DNA from: Prevotella pectinovora
Lineage (GTDB): Bacteria; Bacteroidota; Bacteroidia; Bacteroidales; Bacteroidaceae
Direction of reading: 5' to 3'
Assembly: GCF_000834015.1 (NCBI RefSeq)
Contig: NZ_JXQI01000048.1
Coordinates: forward strand, 1-61,802
Length of the DNA stretch: 61,802 nucleotides
Part shown: piece after piece, positions 22,297-30,543 of the stretch
Layout: the number at the start of each line of letters is the position of its first letter
Position numbering within the stretch: the stretch's first letter is position 1
Program-made: the position numbers and the translations under genes
The notes under the pieces: model-generated
Databases searched by the model: none
Told to the model about the DNA's origin: nothing
Seen by the model: only the letters and a program-made list of their open reading frames with translations

Positions 22297-24180
22297 TTAC
22301 ATCTGCTTCACCTTCAATGCCCTCATGGCATTTATCACGGCAATTACCGTCACGCCGACATCAGCAAACACCGCCATCCACATCGTAGCCAGTCCGAAAG
22401 CGGCAAGCACGAGTACGAGCAGTTTGATGAATATCGCAAACACCACGTTCTGCATGGCGATGGCTATCGTACGGCGTGCTATTCTTATCGCCGTGGCTAT
22501 CTTCGACGGCTTGTCGTCCATAATCACTATGTCGGCAGCCTCTATTGCCGCGTCGCTGCCGAGAGCTCCCATCGCCACGCCCACATCGGCGCGTGCCAAT
22601 ACGGGAGCATCGTTGATACCGTCGCCAACGAAGACTATCTTCTTGTCAGCCGACTTACCTTTCATCACGCTCTCCATCATCTCCACCTTGTCGGCAGGCA
22701 TCAGTTCGGTGTGGCATTCGTCGATGCCAAGTTCCTTGCCAACATATTCGCCCACCTCGTGCCTGTCGCCGGTGAGCATCACGGTCTTTTCCACACCAGT
22801 TTCCTTCAAGCGGCTTATCGCCTCCTTGGCATCATCCTTTATCACGTCGGTCACCACGATATGTCCGGCATACGTGCCGTCTACGGCAACATGGACGATG
22901 GTGCCCACCTTATGACACTGGTGCCACCTGGCACCGATGCTTTCCATCAGCTTGGAGTTGCCCACATACACGGTCCTGCCGTTCACTGTGGCCTTCACTC
23001 CCTTGCCGGCAATCTCCTCCACATTCTCCACGCGGCAACCGTCATCCTCGTTGCCGAACGCCGTCTTCAGAGAAACGGCTATCGGATGTGTGGAATAGCG
23101 TTCCACATGGGCAGCGAGATGCAGTAGCTCCCGTTCGTCGAAATCATTTGGATGTATGGCTTCCACCTCGAACTTGCCTTTCGTCAGCGTGCCGGTCTTG
23201 TCGAACACCACCACACCGGTCTTTGCCAGCGTGTCCATATAGTTGGAGCCCTTGATGAGAATACCCCGTCGGGATGCTCCGCCGATGCCGGCGAAGAACG
23301 TGAGCGGAACGCTGATTACCAATGCACAAGGACACGAAACCACGAGGAAAGTCAGCGCACGGTTTACCCATACGGGCAGGGCGCAGAGATAGTCGTCGGA
23401 TAAGAACGGTGGCAGGAAAGCCAGTGCCAATGCCACGTATACCACTATCGGAGTGTATATGTGGGCGAATTTGGTGATGAAGGTCTCGCTCTTCGACTTG
23501 TTCTCTCCGGCATTCTCCACGAGATCGAGAATCTTGCTCACCGTGGATTCACCGAAAGATTTCTCAACTATCATCTTTATCACGCCCGACAGGTTGACGC
23601 AGCCTGAGCATATCCTTTCGCCCACTCCAGCGCTCCTCGGCATGCTCTCGCCGGTGAGAGCCATGGTGTTGAGGCTTGTCTCGCCCTCGGTTATCTTGCC
23701 GTCGAGAGGGATCTTCTCGCCAGGGCGCACTATGATTGTCTCGCCCACTGCCACTTTTCCAGGATCTACAACCTGCGTTTTGCCGTTTCTCACCACGTTT
23801 GCCGTGTCGGGGCGTATCTCCATAAGGTGTGAGATAGACTTGCGGCTGTTGTCCTCGGCGTAGTGCTCGAATAGTTCGCCCAACTGGAAGAAGAGCATCA
23901 CAAACACCGCTTCGGGGAATTCAGTCTCTGCTCCCGGCAGAAAGCCTATGAGCATAGCTCCGATGGTGGCTATACACATCAGAAAATCCTCGTCGAACAC
24001 CTCGCCCTCTCTGATTCCCTCTATAGCCTCACCGATTACGTCGTAGCCGATGAGAAGGAATGGCACGAGATAAACCAGCAGCAGTTGCCACACCTCGAGC
24101 CCCATTGTCTTTTCTATTGCCACGGCAATGACGAGCAACACCGCGGTAAGTATGATTCTTGTGAGTTTTTTCTTGTCCAT
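22297..24180 (-). CDS. Zinc/cadmium-type heavy-metal P-type ATPase
   Basis: The start ATG 24180 (MDKKKLTRIILTAVLLVIAV) gives 627 residues; the frame is open further upstream but that part crosses the promoter. The CPC metal motif is in SCPCALVIS, phosphorylation is at DKTGTLTKG, the HP motif is YSTHPIAVS and the hinge is GDGINDAPVL. In the last membrane pair FIKLLVL and MAVFADVGVTVIAVINAMRA carry the lysine and aspartate typical of Zn/Cd/Pb exporters (ZntA/CadA). No N-terminal CxxC metal domain is present. It probably exports Zn(II) or Cd(II) to the periplasm. A Fur-family gene lies 313 bp upstream on the same strand. Confidence 0.92.
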   Translation of the reverse strand: MDKKKLTRIILTAVLLVIAVAIEKTMGLEVWQLLLVYLVPFLLIGYDVIGEAIEGIREGEVFDEDFLMCIATIGAMLIGFLPGAETEFPEAVFVMLFFQLGELFEHYAEDNSRKSISHLMEIRPDTANVVRNGKTQVVDPGKVAVGETIIVRPGEKIPLDGKITEGETSLNTMALTGESMPRSAGVGERICSGCVNLSGVIKMIVEKSFGESTVSKILDLVENAGENKSKSETFITKFAHIYTPIVVYVALALAFLPPFLSDDYLCALPVWVNRALTFLVVSCPCALVISVPLTFFAGIGGASRRGILIKGSNYMDTLAKTGVVVFDKTGTLTKGKFEVEAIHPNDFDERELLHLAAHVERYSTHPIAVSLKTAFGNEDDGCRVENVEEIAGKGVKATVNGRTVYVGNSKLMESIGARWHQCHKVGTIVHVAVDGTYAGHIVVTDVIKDDAKEAISRLKETGVEKTVMLTGDRHEVGEYVGKELGIDECHTELMPADKVEMMESVMKGKSADKKIVFVGDGINDAPVLARADVGVAMGALGSDAAIEAADIVIMDDKPSKIATAIRIARRTIAIAMQNVVFAIFIKLLVLVLAAFGLATMWMAVFADVGVTVIAVINAMRALKVKQM

Positions 24181-24307
24181 ATCTATATGTTTTAATATTT
24201 TCTTAGTCTGTAGCTTTCCATTATGCGGGAATCGTCGTTTGGAATCAAAGGTTAAGCAATGCGGATAAAGAATGTATTTGACTGATAGCCGTATCGCTTT
24301 TGTTCGT

Positions 24308-24346
24308 TTGCAAAGGTATGGCAATTGTGTTGCAATCGGGTTGCAA
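24308..24346 (-). promoter_or_regulatory. P-type ATPase promoter with three phased TTGCAA sites
   Basis: On the minus strand TACCTTTG (24318-24311) is the -7 box. TTGCAA, which is self-complementary, occurs at 24308-24313, 24330-24335 and 24341-24346, that is 22 and 11 bp apart, so all face one side of the helix. One site overlaps the -7 box. This looks like an operator for a repressor or activator; the Fur-family protein next door or a metal sensor elsewhere are candidates by inference. Confidence 0.5.
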
Positions 24347-24370
24347 AGACGACATGGAGTATAAAAAAGA

Positions 24371-24403
24371 CATGCGCCGAGACTTTGTGAATCCCGGCGC
24401 ATG
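24371..24403 (-). terminator. Terminator after the fur-family gene
   Basis: A perfect 9-bp stem (CATGCGCCG with CGGCGCATG) is followed on the minus strand by TCTTTTTTAT. It ends the surE-lpxB-ppi-fur operon, 90 bp after the last stop. Confidence 0.8.
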
Positions 24404-24493
24404 CTGAAAATGCTGTATGATATTCCTTTATGATATTCCTGCAGTCTGTGGGCAATTCTTCATGCCCTTCTGCTGTCAGTGTGTGGCAGTAGG

Positions 24494-24925
24494 CTATTGG
24501 TTATGATTCTTGCGTCTGCATTCGGCACATTCTCCCTTGACCACGAATGACAGGGAGTGGGCGTAGAATCCGTCGGGCAGCGGGATGTCGTGGATGTGTA
24601 TGTCGTCGAGACAGAACGAGCGCTGGCACGACTCGCAGTAGAAATGCACGTGGTTGTCGCTTTGGCTGCATTTGCCGTCACTTCTGCATAACTCGTAGTT
24701 GAGGATGCCGCGTCCGTCTTCGAACGAGTGTACGACGTCGTGCTCCAGAAACAGTGTGAGCACACGGAAGATGCTCGACTTGTCCATCGACAGGTTGAGC
24801 CGCTCCATGTCGGCAAGGCTGACGGGGTGGTCAGACTCTTCCAGCATGCGATATACCAGTATTCTGTTTGCAGTAGCCTTTACGCCCTTATGTCCAAGTT
24901 TCGTTATTATCTCTTCTGCCGTCAT
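24494..24925 (-). CDS. Fur-family metalloregulator
   Basis: The 143-residue protein has an N-terminal winged helix (GVKATANRILVYRMLEESDH, then DKSSIFRVLTLFLEHDVVHS) and a dimer domain with DNHVHFYCESCQRSFCLDD and a C-terminal CAEC. The two CxxC pairs fit the structural zinc site of the family. This could be Fur, Zur or a relative; the nearby Zn/Cd exporter suggests a zinc-linked role, but Zur usually controls uptake. It is the last gene of a minus-strand operon behind surE, lpxB and a peptidylprolyl isomerase (16 bp gap). Confidence 0.85.
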   Translation of the reverse strand: MTAEEIITKLGHKGVKATANRILVYRMLEESDHPVSLADMERLNLSMDKSSIFRVLTLFLEHDVVHSFEDGRGILNYELCRSDGKCSQSDNHVHFYCESCQRSFCLDDIHIHDIPLPDGFYAHSLSFVVKGECAECRRKNHNQ

Positions 24926-24941
24926 CTCACGATATCTCCTT

Positions 24942-25688
24942 TTATTCCTCCACGATTTCCACCGTCATGCTGATGTCCTCCACGGGGCGGTCGGCACGCG
25001 ATGTCTCACAAGCCTGTATCTTCTCCACTACGTCGAGTCCCTCGGTCACTTCGCCGAAAACGGTGTATTGGTTGTCGAGGAACGGTGTGCCGCCGATGGT
25101 GGTGTATGCCTCACGCTGCTCGTCGGTGAATGTGGGCTTTCCCTTCTCCAGGCTTATCGCCTTGGTCTCTGCCACGAGCTCGTCTTGCAGTTCCTGCAGT
25201 CCGGCGCGGTCGCGGTTGCGTCGCAGTTCCATTATCTTGTCGCGGTTCTCGCGTGCGAGCTGGTTGAATATCGTCTGTTCCTGCTGCATCTCCATCTGTC
25301 TTTCCATCTGCTGCAGTTCCGATTTCTTGTAGGTCTTTCCCCAGACGATATAAAACTGGCTTCCGCTGCTCTCGCGCTCCGGGTTCACCTCGTCGCCGAG
25401 ACGGGCGGCGCTCAGCGCACCACGCTTATGGAAGAGCTGCGGATACACGAACTCTGCCGGTATGGTATAGTCCGGTCCGCCGGTTCCCAGATTCTTTCCT
25501 GCCGGTGCACCTTTGCTGTCGGGGTCGCCGCCTTGGATCATGAAATCCTTTATCACTCGATGAAACAGAGTTCCGTCGAAATATCCTTCCTTGGCGAGCT
25601 TTATGAAGTTGTCGCGATGTTTTGGGGTCTCGTCGTAGAGGCGCACGAAGATGTCGCCTAAAGTTGTTGAAATTTTAATGTCAGCCAT
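24942..25688 (-). CDS. Cyclophilin-type peptidylprolyl isomerase
   Basis: ATG 25688 (MADIKISTTLGDIFVRLYDE) is the start; it lies 29 bp from lpxB, and the longer frame is a chance extension. The 248 residues show FHRVIKDFMIQGGDP and, later, SSGSQFYIVWGK, with the catalytic arginine and glutamine. A charged insertion of about 90 residues (KKSELQQMERQ to KPTFTDEQ) splits the domain, as is usual in Bacteroidetes cyclophilins. It catalyses proline isomerisation in protein folding. There is no signal peptide, so it is cytoplasmic. Third gene of the surE-lpxB operon. Confidence 0.9.
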   Translation of the reverse strand: MADIKISTTLGDIFVRLYDETPKHRDNFIKLAKEGYFDGTLFHRVIKDFMIQGGDPDSKGAPAGKNLGTGGPDYTIPAEFVYPQLFHKRGALSAARLGDEVNPERESSGSQFYIVWGKTYKKSELQQMERQMEMQQEQTIFNQLARENRDKIMELRRNRDRAGLQELQDELVAETKAISLEKGKPTFTDEQREAYTTIGGTPFLDNQYTVFGEVTEGLDVVEKIQACETSRADRPVEDISMTVEIVEE

Positions 25689-25717
25689 TATATATGCTTT
25701 ATGTTTCTTTTGATTGC

Positions 25718-26869
25718 CTAGTCCCTCATGCCGAGGTCCCATATTATGTTTGCCGCGTTCTCTGCCGCCTTTTTCTCTCCGAGCGATTCTCTGATGCCGG
25801 CATATCCCTTGAGCATTGCCTGTCTTGGCTCGCCGTCGGCGATGAGCTGCTGCAGTTCGCTGGCGATGTTTTCTTCGCTGAAGGAGTCTGCCACGAGTTC
25901 CTTCACCACCGGTTTGTTGGCGATGAGGTTTACCAGTGAAATATATTTCACTTTGAGCAGATGCTTCTTGAGGAAGGCGATGACTTTCGGGATGGGAGTC
26001 TTGTAGCATACCACCTGCGGCACGTCGAAAAGTGCCGTTTCGAGAGTTGCCGTACCGCTTGTCACCGCTGCCACACGGGAGTGTGACAGCAGTTGGTAAG
26101 TCTGTCCGAACACTATTTTCACGCTGTCGTCGCCTTTCGTGAAGGTGTCGTAGTATTCCGGCGAGATGCTTGGTGCTCCGGCTATCACTATCTGGTATAT
26201 GTCTCCAGCCACCTTCTTCGCCGCCCTTATCATGTATGGCAGATTGTCTTTGATTTCCTGTTTTCTGCTTCCGGCGAGCAGGGCTATCACCGGTTTGTTG
26301 CCGTCCAGCTCGTTTCTGATAGCGAAATCAGCAAACGGCTCCTTGTATTCCTCCTTGAATTCCGCCACCTCATCGGCAGTAGGGTTGCCCACGTAGTGGA
26401 TAGGGTAGTTGTGTTTCCTCTCATAGAAATCCACTTCGAATGGCAGGATAGAGAACATCTCGTCCACATCGCGCCGTATGTTCTTTATTCTGTATTCCTT
26501 CCATGCCCATATCTTGGGTGAGATATAGTAGTATACCGGTATGCTCGTCTTGGCATGAATATATTTGGCGATGCCCAGGTTGAAGCCGGGATAGTCGATG
26601 AGGATGAGCACGTCGGGGTCGAACTCCACGATGTCTCTCTTGCAGAGCGCCATGTTCCTGAATATCGTCTTCAGGTGTAGCAATACGGGTATGAATCCCA
26701 TGTATGCCAGTTCCTTGTAGTGTTTCACCCTTGCTCCGCCTACATCCGCCATGAGGTCGCCTCCGAAGAATCTGAACACCGCCAGCGGGTCTTTCTCCTT
26801 TATCGCCCTCATCAGTCTTGAGGCATGCAGGTCGCCGCTCGCCTCTCCAGCTATAAGATAGTATTTCAT
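25718..26869 (-). CDS. lpxB: Lipid-A-disaccharide synthase
   Basis: LpxB joins UDP-2,3-diacylglucosamine and lipid X to form the lipid A disaccharide on the inner membrane. The 383 residues start MKYYLIAGEASGDLHAS, the typical N-terminal motif of this GT19 enzyme. Further marks are LIDYPGFNLGIAKY, YYISPKIWAWKEYR, FYERKHNYPIHYVGNPTADE and AAVTSGTATLETALFDVPQV. Length matches the family. It lies 16 bp after surE and 29 bp before the isomerase, in one operon. Confidence 0.96.
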   Translation of the reverse strand: MKYYLIAGEASGDLHASRLMRAIKEKDPLAVFRFFGGDLMADVGGARVKHYKELAYMGFIPVLLHLKTIFRNMALCKRDIVEFDPDVLILIDYPGFNLGIAKYIHAKTSIPVYYYISPKIWAWKEYRIKNIRRDVDEMFSILPFEVDFYERKHNYPIHYVGNPTADEVAEFKEEYKEPFADFAIRNELDGNKPVIALLAGSRKQEIKDNLPYMIRAAKKVAGDIYQIVIAGAPSISPEYYDTFTKGDDSVKIVFGQTYQLLSHSRVAAVTSGTATLETALFDVPQVVCYKTPIPKVIAFLKKHLLKVKYISLVNLIANKPVVKELVADSFSEENIASELQQLIADGEPRQAMLKGYAGIRESLGEKKAAENAANIIWDLGMRD

Positions 26870-26885
26870 TCGTTCCTCCTTGTCG

Positions 26886-27653
26886 TTACAGGTCCCAGTC
26901 GCTGATTTTCTGCATCGCAGAATAAGCCGTAGTGTCTATCGTTGTTGGCGTTATGGCAGCGTATCCGTGGGCGAGAGCCCATTCGTCGGTGTCTGTCGCT
27001 TCCGGTTCCGTGTCGCGGAACTGTCCCACCATCCAGTAGTAGTCGTATCCTCTGGGATGTCTTTCCTTCACCAGTTCCTTCTCCCAGATGCCGTTGCACA
27101 TGCGGCACACCTTCGTTCCCTTTATCTCGGGAGTGTCGGGGAAGTTCACGTTCAGACACACGTTCTTTGGCAGCCCGTCCTCCAGCACTCGTCCTGTGAT
27201 GATCTTTATCAGTCGTGCGGTATTGCTGAAGTCAGCGTCGGGTGAATAGTTGCACAGAGAGAATGCCACGGATGGTATTCCCTTCATGCATCCTTCCCTT
27301 GCCACACCCATCGTACCGCTGTAATGGTTGTTCACCGAGGCGTTGTCGCCGTGGTTTATGCCACTTATCACGATGTCCGGCATGCGGTCGCATATCTGGT
27401 CGATGGCGATTTTCAGGCAGTCCACCGGTGTTCCGTTGCATGCCCACACCTGCAGTCCCGGTTCTTCCCTTACGAGTCTGAGTCGGAGAGGTTTTTCGGA
27501 TGAGAAGGCGCATGAGAATCCCGATCGTGCCGATTCCGGAGCGCACGCTATGATGTCGCCGAATCCCCTGACGTATTCCAGCAGGCTGTTTATGCCTTTG
27601 GCGGCAAATCCGTCGTCGTTGGAGATTAGGATTAATGGTCTTTTTTTCTTCAT
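26886..27653 (-). CDS. surE: 5'-nucleotidase SurE
   Basis: SurE is a metal-dependent nucleoside monophosphate phosphatase. With ATG 27653 it has 255 residues; an upstream start would add 18 residues across the promoter. The N-terminus has LILISNDDGFAAKGI with the metal-binding DD pair, followed by CAPESARSGFS and ISGINHGDNAS with the second metal-site asparagine. First gene of the surE-lpxB-ppi-fur operon, with a promoter at 27683-27713. Confidence 0.95.
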   Translation of the reverse strand: MKKKRPLILISNDDGFAAKGINSLLEYVRGFGDIIACAPESARSGFSCAFSSEKPLRLRLVREEPGLQVWACNGTPVDCLKIAIDQICDRMPDIVISGINHGDNASVNNHYSGTMGVAREGCMKGIPSVAFSLCNYSPDADFSNTARLIKIITGRVLEDGLPKNVCLNVNFPDTPEIKGTKVCRMCNGIWEKELVKERHPRGYDYYWMVGQFRDTEPEATDTDEWALAHGYAAITPTTIDTTAYSAMQKISDWDL

Positions 27654-27682
27654 AAAAACACTAAGTTGCAACTTATTTGCTG

Positions 27683-27713
27683 CAAAGATAATGCAAACCG
27701 AGCGCAATACAAA
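27683..27713 (-). promoter_or_regulatory. Bacteroidetes promoter of the surE-lpxB-ppi-fur operon
   Basis: On the minus strand: TTTG (27713-27710), 19 bp, TATCTTTG (27690-27683). It lies 30 bp before the surE start codon. Confidence 0.7.
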
Positions 27714-27881
27714 ATGAAAGGCTAAAGACTTTCATTTTTATTGTCGAGGTGCCGCTTATCTTATCCAAAGATAATGCAAAAATCCGATTGAGCGAGAGAA
27801 ATGGGAATATATTCACATTTCAGAGCGTGAGGATTTTATCAAAACCGAGTGGAGAATACGATTTCATTGATAATGAAATAT

Positions 27882-28080
27882 TCAGGTTACCCGTTGGCGG
27901 AATTGATCTATGTTGATAGATATGAGTAAAAGTTGTATATGTCGCTTGATTCTCAGTAAAACCAAGAATTGCAAAAAAACTGTCAGACCATCTGGTTTTT
28001 TGTCGTAATATTCTGACAAACAGACAGTTGACTATTTCGCGATTGTCAGCCAATTGTCTGGATGGTTTGCTGATGAGAGG
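27882..28080 (+). repeat. Dispersed element B, copy B3 (longest)
   Basis: It runs from CCCGTTGGCGGAATTGATCT through TTGATAGATATGAGTAAAAG and ACTGTCAGACCATCTGG to GTCTGGATGGTTTGCTGATG and AGAGG. It matches B2 (767-961, inverted) along nearly its whole length. The last block is duplicated at 28081-28116. As at B1, an array of 22-bp units follows. No gene lies between 27654 and 28359. Confidence 0.7.
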
Positions 28081-28169
28081 AATTCCATCTGGATGGTTTG
28101 CAGATGAGAGGAATTGTCAGATGGCAGGAATCGCATGCGTTGGCTGAACTCTGAAAATATGAATGTATC

Positions 28170-28265
28170 GGGCAGGTATCAGAAACCAATTCTGCCCATC
28201 CGGGGCAAGCTGCTTGCCCATGATGAGAAAGCAGCGTTCCCCAGTTGGGCAAGCAGCGTGCCCAT
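28170..28265. repeat. Array C2 of 22-bp palindromic units
   Basis: Units start at 28194, 28216, 28238 and 28260, again 22 bp apart. A GGGC block starts 24 bp before the first, at 28170. The first unit reads GCCCATCCGGGGC then AAGCTGCTT. The second and third carry AGCAGCGT, the inverse form, so orientation switches inside the array. Confidence 0.8.
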
Positions 28266-28324
28266 TTAAGGACATAAAACCATTGTGCCTCAAGTTTGAA
28301 AATAATACTCAGCACCCCTATTGA

Positions 28325-28364
28325 AGTAACTACTCAGCATCCCCTATGGGCATGAGTAGTTACT
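28325..28364 (-). repeat. 12-bp stem hairpin overlapping the stop codon of the next gene
   Basis: AGTAACTACTCA pairs perfectly with TGAGTAGTTACT. The right arm includes the stop codon TAA (28362-28360) of the minus-strand gene at 28360-28992. CTCAGCA plus a C-rich block is also repeated at 28307. It may act as a terminator, but no U-run follows. Confidence 0.55.
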
Positions 28365-28992
28365 CTCCAAGTTCCAAGTGAAAATATTTCTTAAATTCAT
28401 TTTCCATAAATGAATCAATGGGAATAGCCTGTTCCAATATACTGTCAAACTCTTTTAAAAGCATTTTGTAATCACTGTCATTATATATCTTTATTAAACG
28501 CCTTAACGTGTTTTTTGCTTCTGTCAAGTCTCTTTTACCAACTAAACATTCAACTTTTTTTAGCTTGTATTTTTTTCCAGTCATTTTGCCACACATATCA
28601 ATGGCTTTATCATAATATGAATCTGACAATTTCTTATTTCCTAAATATTTGTTTTTTACGGCAAAATACTCCAGATATCTGATATCAGTTGTGTCTAATC
28701 TAAGAATGCCTTTTTCTTGAGTAAGAAAGCCTTCCACATATTTACCCAACATTGCCAGCAATTGGCTTTTCTTTTGCAACACAGTATACTCATCGTCTGG
28801 AGATAAATTCAGACTGTCCAACTCGTCGCATCGATGAATTGCCGATTCTATTATAGTTGTGTCTTTACAAGGCGGTAAACTTGCCAAAATATTATCAATG
28901 GAATCTAATTCAACAGAAAAAGACTTCGTATATTCCTGACTATGTGAAAACGTAAAACACAGCAAAAAACACAATGTTAGTAAATATCTCAT
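28360..28992 (-). CDS. Small secreted protein of unknown function (TPR-like)
   Basis: The 210-residue protein starts with a signal peptide (MRYLLTLCFLLCFTFSHSQE). The rest is helical with a TPR-like look: ILASLPPCKDTTIIESAIHR, LQKKSQLLAMLGKYVEGF, KNKYLGNKKLSDSYYDKAID, and VGKRDLTEAKNTLRRLIKIY. I do not recognise a specific family. It is AT-rich compared with the surE and par operons around it, and it is isolated in repeats, which suggests a recent arrival. It is probably periplasmic. There is no clear promoter. Confidence 0.65.
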   Translation of the reverse strand: MRYLLTLCFLLCFTFSHSQEYTKSFSVELDSIDNILASLPPCKDTTIIESAIHRCDELDSLNLSPDDEYTVLQKKSQLLAMLGKYVEGFLTQEKGILRLDTTDIRYLEYFAVKNKYLGNKKLSDSYYDKAIDMCGKMTGKKYKLKKVECLVGKRDLTEAKNTLRRLIKIYNDSDYKMLLKEFDSILEQAIPIDSFMENEFKKYFHLELGE

Positions 28993-29742
28993 TTTATCCT
29001 GTATGATTTTGAATTAAACATGTTCACATAAAGGTTCTTCGTCAATTTAGGTGGTAAAAAGAGCCGCTTATTTGTGATTTATAATGTCAAAAGTGCAACA
29101 TCCGGTTATTATTTTCTGTTTATTACCCGTTGGCGGAATTAATTTAAATTGATAAATATGAGTAAAAGGCTGTATATATCGCTGATTTTTAGTAACTTAG
29201 TGGTGTCCAAAACATTAAGTTCAAACCATCGTATGTACAACCTTTATACAAAATTCGTCAAAATACTTGAGATATGCAAGCAATTATCTGAAAAACTCAC
29301 CAATGAATCGGGGAATGTTCCACACCGCGGCTCTGTTCATAGGTTTTAGTACTTGGAAGTATAGGCCTTATCCCTTCGGCAGAGACCGAGGGCATTGATA
29401 GCGAAAAGTGGCTATTAGACTAAAAATGCAAGAAAACAATGCTAAAGATCTTTTGGGTATCCTCAGAATGATACTATGATATTTTTTGTCGGGAAAACTC
29501 TGTTTGCATGAAATAATATAGGCATGCCGTGCAAATGCAGACTCAACCAAAATCAGGAAACTACATCCAAGGCCACTTTCCCATATCGGCAATACCACTT
29601 TCCCATATTAAAAAGTACGAAAAAAGGTTTAAAACCTCTGATTGTGGCGCAAATTATGTATCTTTGCAAAATAATTGGGCTATACCAAATCAGTAGGTTT
29701 GGCTGAATTGCTATGGCCTCGAACAAATTAGAAAAGGATAAA
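28993..29742. other. Gene-free stretch with repeat fragments before parA
   Basis: This 750-bp stretch holds no supported gene. At 29127-29200 lies the 5' part of element B (GTTGGCGGAATTAATTTAAA, then ATGAGTAAAAGGCTGTATAT). At 29464-29480 there is GAATGATACTATGATAT, an end of element D. CCACTTTCCCATAT occurs at 29573-29586 and 29595-29608, 22 bp apart. GGTTTAAAACC at 29627 is palindromic. The parA promoter box is at 29659. Confidence 0.6.
29659..29666 (+). promoter_or_regulatory. Bacteroidetes -7 box for the par operon
   Basis: TATCTTTG followed by C matches TAnnTTTG, 77 bp before the parA start. There is no clear TTTG at -33. Confidence 0.6.
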
Positions 29743-30522
29743 ATGGGAAAGATTATTGCTTTGGCTAACCAGAAAGGCGGTGTGGGAAAGACTACAACTA
29801 CCATCAACCTCGCCGCCTCGCTCGCCACGCTTGAAAAGAAAGTGCTCGTCATCGACGCCGACCCGCAGGCTAATGCCTCCAGCGGACTCGGGGTCAACTC
29901 CAAGGACGTGGACTGCACACTCTATGAGTGCATCATCGACCATGCCGACGTGAAGGAAGCTGTCTATACCACTGACATCGACGGACTTGACATCATTCCG
30001 AGCCATATCGACCTTGTGGGAGCAGAGATAGAGATGCTGAATCTCGAACACCGCGAACAGGTGATCAAGAGAATGCTGCAGCCTATACGTGATGATTACG
30101 ACTATATCCTTATCGACTGCTCACCTTCGCTCGGACTGATTACCGTCAATGCCCTCACGGCAGCCGACTCCGTCATAATCCCCGTGCAGTGTGAGTATTT
30201 CGCCCTTGAGGGAATCAGCAAACTGCTCAATACCATCAAGATTATCAAGAGCAAACTCAACACACGTCTTGAGATAGAAGGATTCCTGCTCACGATGTAT
30301 GACGGCAGACTGCGCCTCGCCAACCAGATATACTACGAGGTGAAGCGCCATTTCCAGGAACTGGTGTTCAAGACCGTAATCCAGAGAAACGTGAAGCTCA
30401 GCGAGTCGCCAAGCCACGGACTGCCCGTCATCCTGTATGATGCCGACTCCACAGGAAGCAAGAACCACCTGGCGCTGGCAAAGGAAATCATCAACAAGAA
30501 CGAGAAAACAAGCAAACAATAA
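29743..30522 (+). CDS. parA: ParA-family chromosome partitioning ATPase
   Basis: ATG 29743 follows GAAAAGGATAAA and gives MGKIIALANQKGGVGKT with the deviant Walker A (KGGVGKTT) at the usual place; 10 more residues upstream are open but unlikely. The 259 residues include VLVIDADPQANASSGLG (Walker A') and YILIDCSPSLG (Walker B). It moves ParB-bound origins during segregation. First of five genes, parA-parB-DUF5683-mltD-spoT, an order conserved in Bacteroidetes. Confidence 0.95.
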   Translation: MGKIIALANQKGGVGKTTTTINLAASLATLEKKVLVIDADPQANASSGLGVNSKDVDCTLYECIIDHADVKEAVYTTDIDGLDIIPSHIDLVGAEIEMLNLEHREQVIKRMLQPIRDDYDYILIDCSPSLGLITVNALTAADSVIIPVQCEYFALEGISKLLNTIKIIKSKLNTRLEIEGFLLTMYDGRLRLANQIYYEVKRHFQELVFKTVIQRNVKLSESPSHGLPVILYDADSTGSKNHLALAKEIINKNEKTSKQ

Positions 30523-30543
30523 GCAAACATAAGCAACGAGATA

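Noticed and set aside
24181..24402. 74-residue N-terminal extension of the P-type ATPase
   Set aside because: It runs through the promoter and TTGCAA sites and has no CxxC metal motif. MDKKKLTR is a normal start.
25689..26009. 107-residue N-terminal extension of the peptidylprolyl isomerase
   Set aside because: It overlaps the lpxB coding sequence in another frame and is a chance open stretch.
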